The translations under genes were made by a program, and so were the position numbers. From Liopterus haemorrhoidalis (Eukaryota; Arthropoda; Insecta; Coleoptera; Dytiscidae), in contig OZ020617.1 of assembly GCA_963971575.1 (NCBI GenBank), positions 23,876,740 to 23,940,739 on the forward strand: a stretch of 64,000 nt of DNA. The letters are read 5' to 3'. Of the stretch, positions 11,751 to 23,731 are shown piece by piece. Within the stretch, counting starts at the first letter, position 1. Every line of letters starts with the position of its first letter. The notes beneath the pieces are model-generated. The model did not search any database and was not told where the DNA came from. It worked only from the letters and a program-made list of their open reading frames with translations.

Positions 11751-12280
11751 TCTAGGGTATAAAGTTAAGCTTGTAGTCCTGAAATTTGGTGTTTTGGGTG
11801 GTATGAAACCCTCCTATCGACAAGAAATCGAGTCCATTCCCGCCTGCAGATCTTCTGCTACCTCTTTGATCTGCAGGATCGTAGATCGCAGAAAGCAGTG
11901 TTGTTCGGGTCACTCCGCATGAATATCTTAATCTTTCTAGATCGGACATTTTAAAATACTGTTTTGTTTACATTTTTAGCAATACCCATAACATTCACCT
12001 TTCTTAGCTGTGTGTATTGCGTAATTTTGTTTTATATTATATATTATTATTATTGACAATACAGTCTACAAATATTTTGTAAAATATTGGAAGGAATGTC
12101 AAATATAGATGACAGTTTATAGATAGTCCTGATAACCATTGATGCCAACTAAAATGACGTCACATTTTTCAAGAATTATCGGTGGTTCTTGCCATCTTTT
12201 GGCAGCCTGGCAAACTAATCTGAAGTTCCCGGCCTATAAATAGTTTTTATCCCCCTGGATTCTATACGCAGAGAGTCAAA
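11751..12280. other. No recognisable feature
   Basis: AT-rich flank; a short minus-strand frame at 11752-11949 shows no domain. Confidence 0.45.
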
Positions 12281-12286
12281 TTATGT

Positions 12287-12640
12287 GTAGAGTAATCCTG
12301 AAAAGAATGAAAGCGGAAGTTGAAAAAAAGCTATAAAATCAAACAAGTTTTAGAGCTCAAAGATTTTGCTTAGATCAAATGTGCACTCTATAAAATAATC
12401 ATAAAGCAAGAATGGAAATGGGATGCAAAGTGCATATATTATTTATTCACATCCTAAAAGCATTCGACAAGGTGAACAGGACGAAAATGTGGACATATTG
12501 ACGGAATATGAAATGCCAATGTAATATATCCAAGTTATAAAATTTATCTATGATAACTACACAGTGAAAATAGAACACGAAGGAAAATCTATGCTGAACA
12601 AAACAGCAGAAGTCAAAGAGATATAAGCAGAAAAATCAAT
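12287..12640 (+). pseudogene. RTE-like LINE reverse transcriptase fragment
   Basis: Fragments in two frames read VILKRMKAEVEKKL, HILKAFDKVNR and a frame with VIKFIYDNYTVKIEHEGKS. This order (helix before palm, motif A with KAFDKVNR, then the segment before the GVRQG box) matches RTE-type or related endonuclease-reverse transcriptases. Stops interrupt each frame and both the upstream endonuclease and downstream YADD parts are missing. In the intact element it would copy element RNA at a nicked target. Related but distinct RTE-like copies lie at 43924-45175 and 57914-58100. Confidence 0.7.
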
Positions 12641-13289
12641 ACACAAAAAGCTGTTAATGTGTTACAAGTTATCTGGTCAACAGGAAGGATCTGGATATCA
12701 GAAAGAGTACGATGCTCCAACCTGTCAGGGAGTGCATCCTCGAACATAAGCTATTATTTAATTTTCGGGTAAAAGTTTTAGGTTGATTTCAATTTTTAGG
12801 GTTCCATAGGTCACACCAAGAAACCCTTATATCACTCATGTGTTTGTCTGTCTAATTCTTAGTAATTTACATTCATAAGAACCGGAATAGTCCAACAATA
12901 TTTGTAGTCCAATATTTGAAAGATACAGATCCCATGCCTGCACAATACGAAGTGACCCGACCAACACTGCTTAATTCTTATTATTATTTTTAATATATTT
13001 TACGTAGAATATTAAACGAAGGCTCTTAGCTTAATAGACATAGCTGCATAAATTAACAGACGATAAATAATTTTCGAAAATATTGTTCAATTTTTTCACA
13101 CTCAGCATGCGGGGCTGGCATCTGTTGGTCGATATCTCTTACTATTATAGATGCCAGCGAAATCCTGAAATGTGTGAAAATTCACACTATATACATTTTT
13201 TATACGGGTTAAGCTTAGATTGCCGTTACCCAATATAGTTTGACCGCTTTCGTCCTCGGTATTACCATGAAATTATTCTGCGTGTTGTA
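12641..13289. other. No recognisable feature
   Basis: AT-rich. TAGGGTTCCATAGGTCACAC at about 12799 looks like part of a common dispersed repeat but no copy is present elsewhere in the window. Confidence 0.35.
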
Positions 13290-13297
13290 TTTTATAA

Positions 13298-13543
13298 TAG
13301 GGTGACCATTCGTCCTCCATTTTGCGGGACTGTCCCGCATTAAGATGCGTCCCGCAAAAGTCCCGCATTTTAACATTTTGTCCCGCATTTTAACATTTTG
13401 GAGGTGAGGCCCTTGTTTTGGTTTGCTTTTCACTTGGATTTGAGATGGGAGGACCTTTTTTTTGCTCTTCACTTGGATTTGGGAGATGAGGACCTTTTTT
13501 TTGCTCCGTCCCGCATTGCCTTCTTAAGAAAATGGTCACGCTA
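13298..13543. mobile_element. hAT MITE with internal minisatellite
   Basis: Ends TAGGGTGACCAT and, inward from the right, TAGCGTGACCAT. A perfect 8-bp duplication TTTTATAA occurs at 13290-13297 and 13544-13551. Subterminal CCCGCATT/GTCCCGCA blocks repeat several times. The interior holds two to three copies of a unit with GAGGACCTTTTTTTTGCTC then TTCACTTGGATTTGGGAG. The unit is shared with other elements in the window. A minus-strand ORF through it is not a gene. Confidence 0.9.
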
Positions 13544-13551
13544 TTTTATAA

Positions 13552-14235
13552 CCAATACAATTTAATAAATTAAGCTGTTAATGTAAAATATCTATAATTT
13601 TATATAATTACACTTAAAGATACGATAAACTTTGTTAAGAATCCTAACATAAATAAAAAACTGTTTCCCATTTATTATCGTTTGTCGCGTGATGTAATTT
13701 GCGAAGAACTTGTACATTAGGGATATTAGATATTAGCAATGGTTGTTTAGTTGGTAATAACAACTCACTTGAGTTCTTTTTGTCCTTTTTTAATGCATTA
13801 AAAAAAACATTTATCTAGTTACATTTATCAAGTAAAAAGTTTTAAACGACCTTTGAATTTAATCATTCGATTTCAGTGTTTACCATGTCGGATAAAAAGT
13901 AACATGCTTTACATTATATTTGTTAGTATAATGTATAGATATAGTAAAAATTACAATAGTTCTAGATCCTCGGCGTCAAAATAATTTAATATACAGTAGA
14001 CTAAAAACAGGCCACAAATATGCTTACCTAGTAACTAAGTAAGAAAACTATAATTGAAGTAAAAGTTCCACATTAAAATTTTGCGATTTTCTCGCAGTAT
14101 CAGGAATGCAAAGTTTCCTCCGGGAATGTGTGAAAGCCAATTTCTCTAGTCTGTATTTTCTTGAATTCTCGTTGCAGACTAATAGAATCATTAGCCATGA
14201 TGGAATAGAATTCTATTCATCACTACCTGGAGTAC
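13552..14235. other. No recognisable feature
   Basis: AT-rich; nothing identified. Confidence 0.45.
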
Positions 14236-14239
14236 CCGT

Positions 14240-14400
14240 ACTCAGAGCCTTGCGAAGGGGGGGGAGTAGGCACTGGCACTTCGAACGCCTAAACTAGGAG
14301 GCGCTTATATCGGCAATACCTCGGACATTTTGGGGATTCGGAGGGGCGCCAAATTCAGGCTTTGCCCCAGGCGCAGATTTTCCTTCGCACGGTCCTGCCC
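14240..14400. repeat. GC-rich hAT-like segment
   Basis: Contains GGCGCCAAATTCAGGCTTTG and CCCCAGGCGC, resembling the GGGCGCC / GCCCCGGGCGCC blocks in the hAT shell at 39963-42686. No duplication or paired ends were found. Confidence 0.35.
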
Positions 14401-14404
14401 GTAT

Positions 14405-14680
14405 TTCGTACGGTTTTTGTAATGCACATTCTTGCTGCAACGTAAATGATAAGTGAGATATTTCAGTTTCAAATAGAACAGAAAATAATCGTTCATTTAT
14501 TCTAAACCACTCTTGCAATATTTTTGATGTTTTTATTTGTTTATAGCGAACTCTCCCCATAGCTCCCCAAATATATATCTTATTAAAAACTGCATTGAAC
14601 AGAGTGAAATAGTTTCTTTTCTCATATTCATTTTTGCTGTTAAGTAAACGGTAAATTGGATCTTTCACGTGTTAAAGATA
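14405..14680 (-). repeat. Dispersed 110-135 bp modules, about two units
   Basis: TTGCTGCAACGTAAATGATA followed by AGTGAGATATTTCA and CAGAAAATAATCGTTCATTT, with a second unit ending TTTTTGCTGTTAAGTAAAC, matching 3446-3850. A further partial copy lies at about 15170-15235. Confidence 0.55.
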
Positions 14681-14689
14681 ACACTCCCA

Positions 14690-15250
14690 TTGTCCTATCA
14701 ATCAGCGACCTCTAATCGATAATTATACTCGGGACCCCCCAACTAGCCTCAAATATTTTCCCCCAAGAAAATTTTTGAAATAATATTTTAAATGTTCTTA
14801 ATAATTTATTGTTTAATCGATTCCTGTGTTAATACTAACAGGACCCAATACTGTCTGCTCTCCTCTTCAGAGAGACGTTTTTTTTAAAGTCATTTTTAGG
14901 CATTTCGTGGAAAAAGGGTAAAATGGTTGTCCAAGGAATTGTCAAAGTTATTAAATAATAACTTTGAACAAAAGTCTCCTTGAACAATAAACTTAAGAAA
15001 ATATTTTAAAGTTACTTGTAAAAGTAAAATTTCTAAAATGTTATTATTTAAATTCTCAAATATATACCCTTTTTAAAAATCTCAAATAAATGCCTTTCAA
15101 AGGAATTCTCCCGACGGGTGTTTTGTGAAAGTTAGTTATTTTTCTGACGGATTACTCGATTCGTTACAATACATTTTTAATGTAAAATAAATAATAAGTG
15201 ATATATTGCAAAATTTTAGTTTTAGAGTGTCTCCCGTAACGCTTAAAATA
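14690..15250. other. No gene seen; partial module near 15170
   Basis: AT-rich; only the AATAATAAGTGATATATT module fragment is recognisable. Confidence 0.4.
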
Positions 15251-15254
15251 TTTA

Positions 15255-15589
15255 TCGGGTCAAAAAAGTTTACCGCCGTTGAGTTTGTTTCGAGTTATGT
15301 CATTCAAATTTTATAACGGTTTTTGTAATTTAATTTAATTTACCCCGGCTATTTTTAAGATGGACCTGTTCAAGGAGCAGCGTAGCTGTGTATGTGTTTT
15401 TTTTTTCAAACTTTGGTTGACGGTGACTGACGGTGACAACTTGAAATTTAGAAAACAGCTTTGAGAGAAGACACGCCGAGTCGAACGGTGTGTTTTAAGC
15501 AGTTCGGGCGTCAAGCAAAATGTGTCTACAAATTGCGTTTTCAGAAGTGGAAAGTAGAATTTCTTTTTTATTTCTTTTATCATACCTCG
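15255..15589 (+). mobile_element. Deleted mariner keeping only the N-terminal transposase part
   Basis: Flanked by TA, with a left end TCGGGTCAAAAAAGTTTACC and a right end reading inward CGAGGTATGATAAAA. From 15360 it encodes MDLFKEQR, then in another frame TALREDTPSRTVCFKQFGRQ. The latter is the typical mariner segment between the two N-terminal helix-turn-helix motifs (..SRTxxFxxFxRF). Everything downstream, including the catalytic domain, is deleted. It is a non-autonomous remnant. Confidence 0.65.
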
Positions 15590-15622
15590 TATTTATGAAA
15601 ACAAAAAACTTTCAACTGTAAA

Positions 15623-17347
15623 GCTATATTCACAGCTCTTAAATTAGTCTACTATAGACTATGCATTGTGTATAAAATTAGTAGTAATTAGTAGACAGTT
15701 TTAACGTTTAACGAAAACGTTTACAGCTCTGAAAATTAATGCGTAACGAATGTTGTGACATCTATGTTTTTTCAAACCAATTACAATGGAAAAAAAGCAT
15801 TTGTGACTTTTTACGAACCGGCCAACAGCGAGATCGTGATTTCTTACTAAATTTTAATAACAAAATTATAACCGCAAATACAACAATTCTTTTTCGTTTC
15901 ACGATTTCCGAAATTTGTTGAAATATGTGTGACAGTATTTTTTAGGTTATGTAAAGTGAGATAGCTAATGTGTGTTTATACGTCTGTTTCATTACTACAA
16001 TCGACAAAGCATAATGCATTAAATTTAGAGCTCTGAACGGTCCCTCGCGTTACCATATCGTCACCCCAGTATTGGTTTATTCCAAGTCCACTTTTTAGTA
16101 ACACGAGAAAAATAGATTTTAATGTTAGGAGTGATATTGTTTGTAGACTACATCATATTCAGATAATTTTTTTAACATAAAATGGTCAAATCTTGTTAAC
16201 TTTAGAATATGGCTAACTTTTTTAACAAATAATTAATGTAAGGGACTCCATTAATATATTTTAATTTGGAGATAGAACAAAATGTTAAATTTTCTGAAAG
16301 TTTTAATTATTTTTTGGGAGATAGAACAATTGAAAAAGCAAACAAAATCAATATCAAAATAAAAACATGTTTTATTAATTTATATATTGTATATTGGGTT
16401 GTAAATTATAATTTAATTATACAAGAAATAATATTTTTAAAATTAAGAAAACCAAATATTCATATTACTTTTATTAATTTAATTAATTAATTAGAAAATG
16501 GAACAAAAAATATATTCAGGAAAATGACATAACTATTTTAAAATAATATTCTTGATCTACCGATGGCATATAGGGTAACATTTTTGTGTTTACTTTGGGG
16601 ACATCTAAGGTATTAGTAGTAATTATTATTCAATTTATGCATATCCTTTCTAGTTCTTTTCCTAATAAATTGATATGCTGTTATATTTTCTTTGTAAAAT
16701 GAAGTATTAAAATTAATAGAAAAACGACTTTTTTATAACTTAAATGTTTTATTTTTATACAGTAAATTGTAAAAACCAAAAGATTTTGAAATGTCGACCG
16801 GCGTAGCGTAATGGTAGCACAGCTGCCTTGCGTTGCTCAGCTATCGGGTTCGAATCATGGCATAGAATTTTCAAAAATTAAGAATTGTCCTGACTAATTG
16901 CCAAAGTAGCAAAGGCAATACAATTAAAAAAAAAAAAAGATTTTGAAATGATTTGATAATCAAAAAAGTGTTCCTCTTTCAATTGAATAATTTTCAGTTA
17001 TTACTTTAGGATAGTGTAAACATGCTGAAACGTCAAAAGCAATTTAGGATACCGCTTGAATGAAAAGTTGGATATAAAATAAAATTATGAGAGTTTTAAG
17101 ACAGGACATAGAACAAAACAATATCAGAATAGTAATCGTTTTTTGGATGTATAACAAAGTATATAGTCAAAAATATTTGAATGGATAAAGAACAGTTCTG
17201 AAAATTCCAAGAATAATATTAACTCAAAAAACTAAAAAATGGAGAAAAACAAACCAATTCTGGGGTGACGATATGACACACTTATAGTGACAATCAACAG
17301 TGCACAAGTCATAGTCTATAGTCGACTAATTTATGAGCTGTGAACGA
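15623..17347. repeat. Long inverted-repeat element, interrupted
   Basis: TTCACAGCTCTTAAATTAGT and ACTATAGACTATG at 15627-15675 reappear inverted at 17297-17346. An inner pair, ATATCGTCACCCCAGTATTG at 16055 and its inverted counterpart at 17255-17274, keeps the same order. The arms are offset, implying an insertion in the left arm. The centre (16100-17240) holds AT-rich sequence and a SINE. Border and class are unresolved. Confidence 0.5.
16794..16937 (+). mobile_element. tRNA-derived SINE with A-tail
   Basis: Starts CGACCGGCGTAGCGTAATGG; TAGCGTAATGGTAG fits a pol III A box and GGGTTCGAATC fits a B box about 35 bp later. A short non-tRNA body follows and the copy ends in an A-run of about 14. 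The flanks carry a 13-bp direct repeat AGATTTTGAAATG at 16781-16793 and 16938-16950. That combination (tRNA head, oligo-A tail, long duplication) is diagnostic of LINE-mobilised SINEs. The tRNA part does not fold as a full tRNA in its 3' half, so it is not a tRNA gene. The duplication is exact, suggesting a fairly recent insertion. Confidence 0.88.
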
Positions 17348-17349
17348 TA

Positions 17350-18160
17350 CTTAACATCAGGCTCTTGAAGTGTTTAGAATTCAACTGGGTCTATTCTAAC
17401 TGTTAAAATATTAGAATTATTAGGTTATTTTTAAAATGTTTAGGTGTTGGCCAAAACAGAAATAGTACTCTAATGTAAATAAAGAAAATTTAACAGTTTT
17501 CCAATACATAATTTATTAATTTAGTAATATATGACTGAATGTATAAGAATGTTTTAAGTGGAATCCATTTCTGATTTTTGACTTATTAGCATATTCGCTA
17601 ATAAGTCTTTAATAATTTTATTAAAATTTGTGGTTAATGTTGACGAGTAGGAAGTATGTTGAGAAGTTTATCGATTAGGCACAATCTTGGTCATTAGCCT
17701 GCCACATTATTTAAAAATCTTAGTTATATACATCGTAAGTACGTTTAACCATCCATCGCGCAAAACGTTAGTAAGGTATGCCAGTGATGTATACCTATTA
17801 GTATATACTTAGATTTTATGACATCACTCATTAATATTATACGTTTGGTGCTGCAAAATAACAAATTTATATTTACATAACTGTATATAAGGTTTTTATT
17901 AGTATTTAATCAAAACTAATAAACCTTCCGCCACCGTCTACATACTTTCACATACATATAAAACTTATATCTTAATGTTTATGTATAAGTCAAATAATAA
18001 TAATTAAGACTGAAATAAAGTACAACATTGATCTTACATACATTATGACAATAGTAAATAAATAAAGAATAATTTATGAATAAAACTAGAAAGTCAGCAT
18101 ACGATTTAAAAAAAATATTTTAGAGTTGACCATGTTTCCAATTTTTAGAATTTCGTAGGT
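17350..18160. other. No recognisable feature
   Basis: AT-rich; nothing identified. Confidence 0.45.
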
Positions 18161-18165
18161 ATAAT

Positions 18166-18359
18166 CAAAGCCGGCCAAAGGTATTTCTGCGCTTGAGGCA
18201 AAGTACCAGTCTAGCGCCACTATCCTTAACTAAATAAAAAAGGAAGACAGATCGCAGTAATTGACCAAAAAAAAGGAGACGTGATTTTTGTGCTTCAGCT
18301 CTTTCTTGCGCCCTTACTAACTCTACGCCTGAAGCAAGTGCCTCGCTCGCCACACCCTA
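18166..18359. mobile_element. Possible hAT-like MITE
   Basis: Left CAAAGCCGGCCAAAG and right end reading inward CTAGGGTGTGGCGAG are only loosely alike. Subterminal GCGCTTGAGGC and inward GAGCGAGGCACTTGC are compatible with the CAGAGCCGGC-type hAT ends at 42686. No clean 8-bp duplication. Confidence 0.35.
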
Positions 18360-18634
18360 GATCCTTATGCTAGGCATGGCAAATTCGCTTTTTCCTACGC
18401 GGGTCATTTTCTCTCTGACAGATGCCGTTGCGGACCAGTGAATAAAAATGAATAAATAAAAATACTCCAGTTTAATGAAACATTAGATACATATTTTTTA
18501 GGATTTTGTAGGTATTATTATTTTTATTATTACATGGTGAGAGAGCAGAAGCCATTTGGCTTGTTATGCTAACAATACTAAACTAGATAAACTACATAAC
18601 CATATGACCACCAAAACACACTTAAAACGTTACT

Positions 18635-19010
18635 AATCTGTCTGTCTGTCTGTATGGTAGAAATTATAGCCTAACGGCTTAACATAGAAGCCAGAACATA
18701 AAGGGCATGCTTATACAACTCTTTGACCCACATATAGGAAAAATACTAAGAGTTCATAAAAACACATCCCGAGATAAATATAAACAAATATGTATTTAAT
18801 GAAAAAAAAAATATTTTTTCAAAATTTTGAGTGTCGTATCAAATGAAACCTCTAAATGCGTGATCAACACGCAAATGTTTATTTTTGTAAAATCATTTTT
18901 CATGGGGTTTTCGCCAAAAATATGTCAAAAAGTTTTTGACCCCCAACCTATCAGAGGGATTGACAATCTGAAATCTATCTGAATCTGATCTAAAAATCTG
19001 ATTTTTTTTT
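18635..19010 (+). repeat. Dispersed repeat with GTCTGTCT end, copy 2
   Basis: Homologous to the minus strand of 9175-9452: same order of a CTGTCTGTCTG tract, CAACTC.TTGACCCACATA, AAATATAAACAAATAT, CAGAGGG and GATCTAAAAATCTG. No coding content. Confidence 0.55.
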
Positions 19011-19270
19011 TAAATTTATTGTGTTGGTATGTACTAAAAAAGTACTTATCACGCACCCTTTTACCCAAAGGAGTTAAACTAAAAATCTGAAAAAAAAGGT
19101 AATGTATATTGATCTGAGCCAGAAACGTAGGAGAGGAATTTTTTAAAAAAGGGCGTTTTTGGAAAATATTGCAGTTTTTTTTTTACAAAATTATTATTAT
19201 TTTTTTTTTTTAATTGGCTAAATTATGGCTAATAATGTTATGAATTTTTTGTATTTATGGCTAAAGTAGT

Positions 19271-19610
19271 ATAATCTGTCTCATTTTATAATACGAAACT
19301 AGATCTGGTTACTTTGGTGACTGTTGTGGTGTAAATAGACTTTTATGGAACATGTGAACTTGTAAATCTGGCTTTTAAATTTATGGTTAAGTATTATTAT
19401 ATCGAGGTTATATTCAATTAAAAACTACATATGTCAGATAACAAATTGACATGTCAAAATTGCAATTGACATGTTAAAATTGTGATTGACATGTCAAATA
19501 TTTGAAAGGTGCCACTTCAGAATTACCACCCTAAGATGATATTTTAAATATACAACATAAAAAATGAAGTTTCCCTGTTAGTTTCGTATTACAAAATGAG
19601 ACAGATAATA
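19271..19610. mobile_element. Inverted-repeat MITE, 340 bp
   Basis: ATCTGTCTCATTTTATAATA with CGAAACTA on the left is mirrored on the right by TAGTTTCGTATT and ACAAAATGAGACAGAT. A TA target is possible. Inside, 19443-19500 holds three 21-22 bp copies of ATTGACATGTCAAAATTG. Confidence 0.7.
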
Positions 19611-20898
19611 TATGTCTTCTTTTGAAATTAAAAATATAGTAGAAAAAAATTGACAGCTGAGAATCGAGTTTATGTGTGTAAGGAGCTTCTAGGTAGAGCG
19701 CCGACTGTTATACGGCATGATCCAACCTATTGTTTGAATTAGTTTAGTTTTCAGATAATTTTTTTTATAAATCAATAGTAATTTTCGAATAAATTCAGAG
19801 CTTAGCTCTGATTGGCTATGATGAAGCTGGATTTTTTTCGGTACGATAGCATTTGCAACATACACTGTTACATACAAGTATAAATGCCTACGCCGGACAC
19901 AAAAATGAACGGAACTGACCCCCGGGCTGTTGTTTGAACATGTGTGCACAGTGTGTTCGGACAAAGTTTATTCAAGTTTACTATGAAATAATGTCACAGT
20001 TAATTTAATTGCCAATGTTAGAACGTAATTTAACTAACCTGCAAGCATTACTCGGTTGTTACATTGGGCTTCTACAGGTTGATAGCTCTTTCCTACGTTG
20101 TAACATCTTCTGGATTAGTCAGGTTAAATTTACGTTTTATATTGAATTTTATCTAATATTATTATAATAAAAATGCCGAAAGCCCTTAGAAGCCGTACCC
20201 AAAGGATTGTTTTGCCCCTTGTTAATTATTCTGAAAGAGAGCAAGAAAATGGAGAACCTTTAATTGATCAGAACAAATAAAAATTGGAATATTTGGAATA
20301 CAAATATTATTTAAAAAATTATCCGAATAATAAAATATTTGACTTTTTTGACATTTGTAAACAAATAACTGGCAGCAAAGCAAATTTCTCAACTGTGACT
20401 GTGTCATTTCATAGTTAACTTGAATAGACTTTGTCTTGTTTGTACGGTTAACAATGGGGCTAAACTGCAGGATATAGAGAGACGTGATTATAAAAGGATA
20501 TCCACAAAATATCCATTTACTTGACTCTCTGTTTTTTTTTTAAATTCCTAAAAGATTCCCTAAAAAACAGCTGGATATATTTTCGCGTAAGTTGGTATGA
20601 TGACATAACAAATCCAGGATTTGAAAATAGACTATATGACATAAAAAAATTTCATTTGGAGGGGTTTTGATGGACGTTAACTAAAAATCCTTAAATATTT
20701 CTATTTAATAGCAAGCAAGGTGTGTAAATTAAGTAAAATAGAATAGAATTGAACTTTTTGATTCTTGCTCTAAGGCTTCGAATCTTACATAATATTTTAC
20801 AATATTTAAAAAATCTAGTTATGTATGTTTTACATTTTGTTAACAAAAAATTACATTGTTTCTTTACCCTTTAAAAATAATATTAATAATAATATAGG
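19611..20898. other. No gene seen; isolated mariner end at 20719
   Basis: AAGGTGTGTAAATTAAGTA at 20718-20736 matches the terminus of the mariner that starts at 20901, about 180 bp away. It may be a truncated copy. The rest shows nothing recognisable. Confidence 0.4.
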
Positions 20899-20900
20899 TA

Positions 20901-21772
20901 AATAATGTGTAAATTAAGTAACCGGACTGATTTAATTTTTTTTTTTTATTCGAATAGAATTACAATTCAATATTTTCTTCCTCAAAATAACTTCCTTGGG
21001 AAGCCACACAGCGCTGGAGACGGTTCTTCCAATCCTCATAGCAGTGCTGGAACTCGGATACTGGATAGCTTTCAGCTGGTCGGTTACAGACTTTTAAATT
21101 TTTTCGAGTGTCCCAAAATGACGTCCCTTGAGGTGATTTTTCAATCTTGGGACGAGGAAAAAGTCACAAGGACTCAAGTCATGCGAATAAGTAGGCTAAG
21201 GAGCCATAGGAATGTTTTTACTGGCCAAAAACTCGTTTATTGAAATTGCTGTGCTTTTTCTCATCCCCAATTCATTGGTCAAAATCTGATGAACGGTAGT
21301 GTGAGTCAAATTCGACCTTTCCCCGATCATTCTGACGATCAACCGACGATCTGAACGCACAAGATCCCGGATTTTGTGGATATTTTCATCTGTTCTTGAA
21401 GATGAAGGCCTTCCGCTGCGTGATTCATCTTCAATCAACTCTTTTCCTTCTGAAAATGGCTTAAACTACCAAAAATCTAGGTCCTTGATAAAACACGGTC
21501 TTCGTAGGCCTGCTGAAGTTTTGCAAAATTTTCCGTTGCACTCTGCCGAAGTCTGAAGCAAAACCTGTTAGCACATCGTTGCTCGAAATGAATGTCACTC
21601 ATTTTTAGAACGCACTAGAAAAAACTGTTTCACGAAAAAAATCGCTACGGACAACAAAATTACTCTAGCGAGTTCAAACTCGTACGGAAGGTGTATCCCA
21701 TGTTCACCTGCCGCCCCTCCAAGTCCTGCGTCCCAAATGTTGCCAGTTCGGTTACTTAATTTACACACCTCG
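20901..21772 (-). mobile_element. Internally deleted mariner, 872 bp
   Basis: The right end reads inward CGAGGTGTGTAAATTAAGTA followed by ACCG; the left has GTGTAAATTAAGTAACCG. The outer 6 bp differ. TA flanks both ends (20899-20900 and 21773-21774). The transposase gene runs on the minus strand and lacks its central part. Confidence 0.82.
20960..21602 (-). pseudogene. mariner transposase, centre deleted
   Basis: From the ATG at 21602 (minus): MSDIHFEQRC, FRLRQSATENFAKLQQAYED, then after a frame change FGWFKPFSEGKELIEDES, SGRPSSSRTDEN, RSDRRLIVRMIGE and ILTNELGMRK. These are the two N-terminal helix-turn-helix motifs around the GRP linker. The sequence then jumps to NEFLASKNIPMAP, SHDLSPCDFFLVP and, in another frame, a C-terminus with GSYFEEENIEL ending at TAA 20960-20962. 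The segment holding the first two catalytic aspartates is gone; only the third-Asp region (SPCDFFL) remains. It cannot be active but its DNA-binding region is nearly whole. Confidence 0.82.
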
Positions 21773-21774
21773 TA

Positions 21775-22304
21775 TATGATAAAAATTATTTAAAACAAGA
21801 TATCAAATATTTTTTGTTCTATGCATTTTTTCAACTGAATGAATATTTGAGGAGTTGCACAGGAAAGCCCTAAAACTAGAATCTTGAAAAATATGTCATT
21901 TGTTATTATATACCGTGCGATCAAAATTTCTTGTCAGTTACATAACAGTAAACAATGAGTTTAAAAATATCAAAACTGTATTCTAATCCACAGCTGAATA
22001 TCTCAATTTAACAAAGAACCAATCAGATTACTTCGTTCTCCCGAACTCACCCGAGAATCAACGAAAATATGTGTCCCTAACTTCATACCTGTTGTCTACT
22101 CATTGGCGTGTAGAGAGAAAAATAGTGTTCATTTAATAATCAATTCGTATAAGGTAATAAAAATAGAATGTACGCCTATGTGTACATGTCCTTGGAAATA
22201 AGTTTGATATCTAAACGTTTCTGTCAACTATTGCATAACGGACAAGATTTCTTGATCGCTCTGTACTTTATATCAAAAATGTATGTAAGAATGTCTGTTT
22301 AGAG
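21775..22304. other. Module fragment at 21800-21905, otherwise nothing
   Basis: TTTTCAACTGAATGAATATT and CTAAAACTAGAATCTTGAAA match the dispersed 110-135 bp module in plus orientation. The remainder is unannotated. Confidence 0.45.
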
Positions 22305-22737
22305 CAGGGTTTCCCAAACTTTTTTTCTTGTGGAACCCTTAGGCAATTTTTTACGGATCATGGAGCCCTTGCCATACCTAAAGCTCTTATAAATTAGATT
22401 AGTGGTAGTATTCTAGACAGAGATATTAGCGTTGACATCTGAGTGATTTTCGCGTACATAGCGTTTCCAATACAAATTCCGTGACCTCGTACGATAACAC
22501 CGATGCTAACATGAACTTCAGTGTTTTAACAATAGTAATTCAGTGTTTTAACAAATAGTAAATAATGTAACAATGCCTTTGGCAAGAAAATTTGACTGAA
22601 TTTAACAGATTTATTAGAAATGTACGCGTAACGCCTTACACTAATAGTTTAATGCGTTTCTATGAAAATATTGCAGCTAATCTTATTTTAATATTATATC
22701 ACAACTTGTCTCGCGGAACCCCCTTTGGGAAACACTG
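22305..22737. mobile_element. hAT MITE, 433 bp
   Basis: Left CAGGGTTTCCCAAACTTTTT and right reading inward CAGTGTTTCCCAAAGGGGGT. The adjoining 8 bp are GTTTAGAG and GTTGAGAG, a 7/8 match expected of an aged hAT duplication. Short ORFs inside are incidental. Confidence 0.8.
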
Positions 22738-23095
22738 GTTGAGAGTGCACAATAATATTTTATTTAACAGGCTTATAATGGGGCTATATTTCATGAGAAT
22801 TATGTTTACCATCCGAGCCGTTGCAGAGAGTTGTAATCATCCGAGTGAAATATAGCGATTATATGTGAGTCAAATATAGTTTATCTACAACTATGTATAT
22901 ACTTTTATCATTAGAAACATAGTAAATATAATTAAAAAGCACATAGTGTCAATTGTCAGACTTCAGAACTGACGTCACAAGATGGCTACCGAATCATTGT
23001 AATCTACATTGTAATGAAAGCTGATTGTAATCTACAACAACATTTAAAATACTATTATTTATTGTTTTATTTATTCTTATAAATAATATTTTATG
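22738..23095. other. No recognisable feature
   Basis: Nothing identified. Confidence 0.4.
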
Positions 23096-23099
23096 ATAT

Positions 23100-23165
23100 T
23101 ATTCTATGTGAGTCACAAATAGTCATCTTTGCTGAGCGTCAAACATTTCAACTAACTAACAAACT
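23100..23165 (+). repeat. LINE 3' tail copy
   Basis: GAGTCACAAATAGTCATCTT then TGCTGAGCGTCAAACATTTC and AACTAACTAAC, matching the tail at 9023-9096. The copy is severely 5'-truncated or its body is unrecognisable. Confidence 0.5.
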
Positions 23166-23389
23166 TACTAAATAAAAAATCAGCTGTGGCCACCACAGGA
23201 CCGATCGCATAAAAAACCTGTATAAAATACATTCTAACAGCAGAGTAGAATTAACTTGGCCCATTATTTTCTAACAGAGATATTATTTATCATGACCATG
23301 GATACGTTACATACAAGTAAGAAAAAATAGATACCTACTTAGAAAAAAATTCGAAAATTTCGATTTTTTTTTTCGTTTTATCAAAAAAT

Positions 23390-23652
23390 GTCTCAAGTAA
23401 AACTTGTTAGCTATTGCTTTTATGGCAACTTTTGTTAAATAGACTTTTTCGAAATAATTTTCTGTTACGAAATTTTCGCTAAAATCTTAAAATCGACACG
23501 AGTTAACTCCCATTTCTACTCAACCGATTTTTACCGTGATTTTTAAGTTGATCAATTCGTGCCATTGATGTCAAAAGCTTAAATATGAAGTTTCATAAAA
23601 ATCCTTTTAGCCGAATTTGCTCTGCCCGTCTACAAAGACAGACAGACGGACC

Positions 23653-23731
<79 letters not shown>

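Noticed and set aside
13215..13472. Minus-strand ORF of 85 codons
   Set aside because: It runs across a hAT MITE and its minisatellite and ends; composition follows the repeats.
16794..16870. Candidate tRNA gene
   Set aside because: A and B boxes are present, but the 3' half does not give an acceptor stem and the unit continues to an A-tail with target duplications, so it is a SINE.
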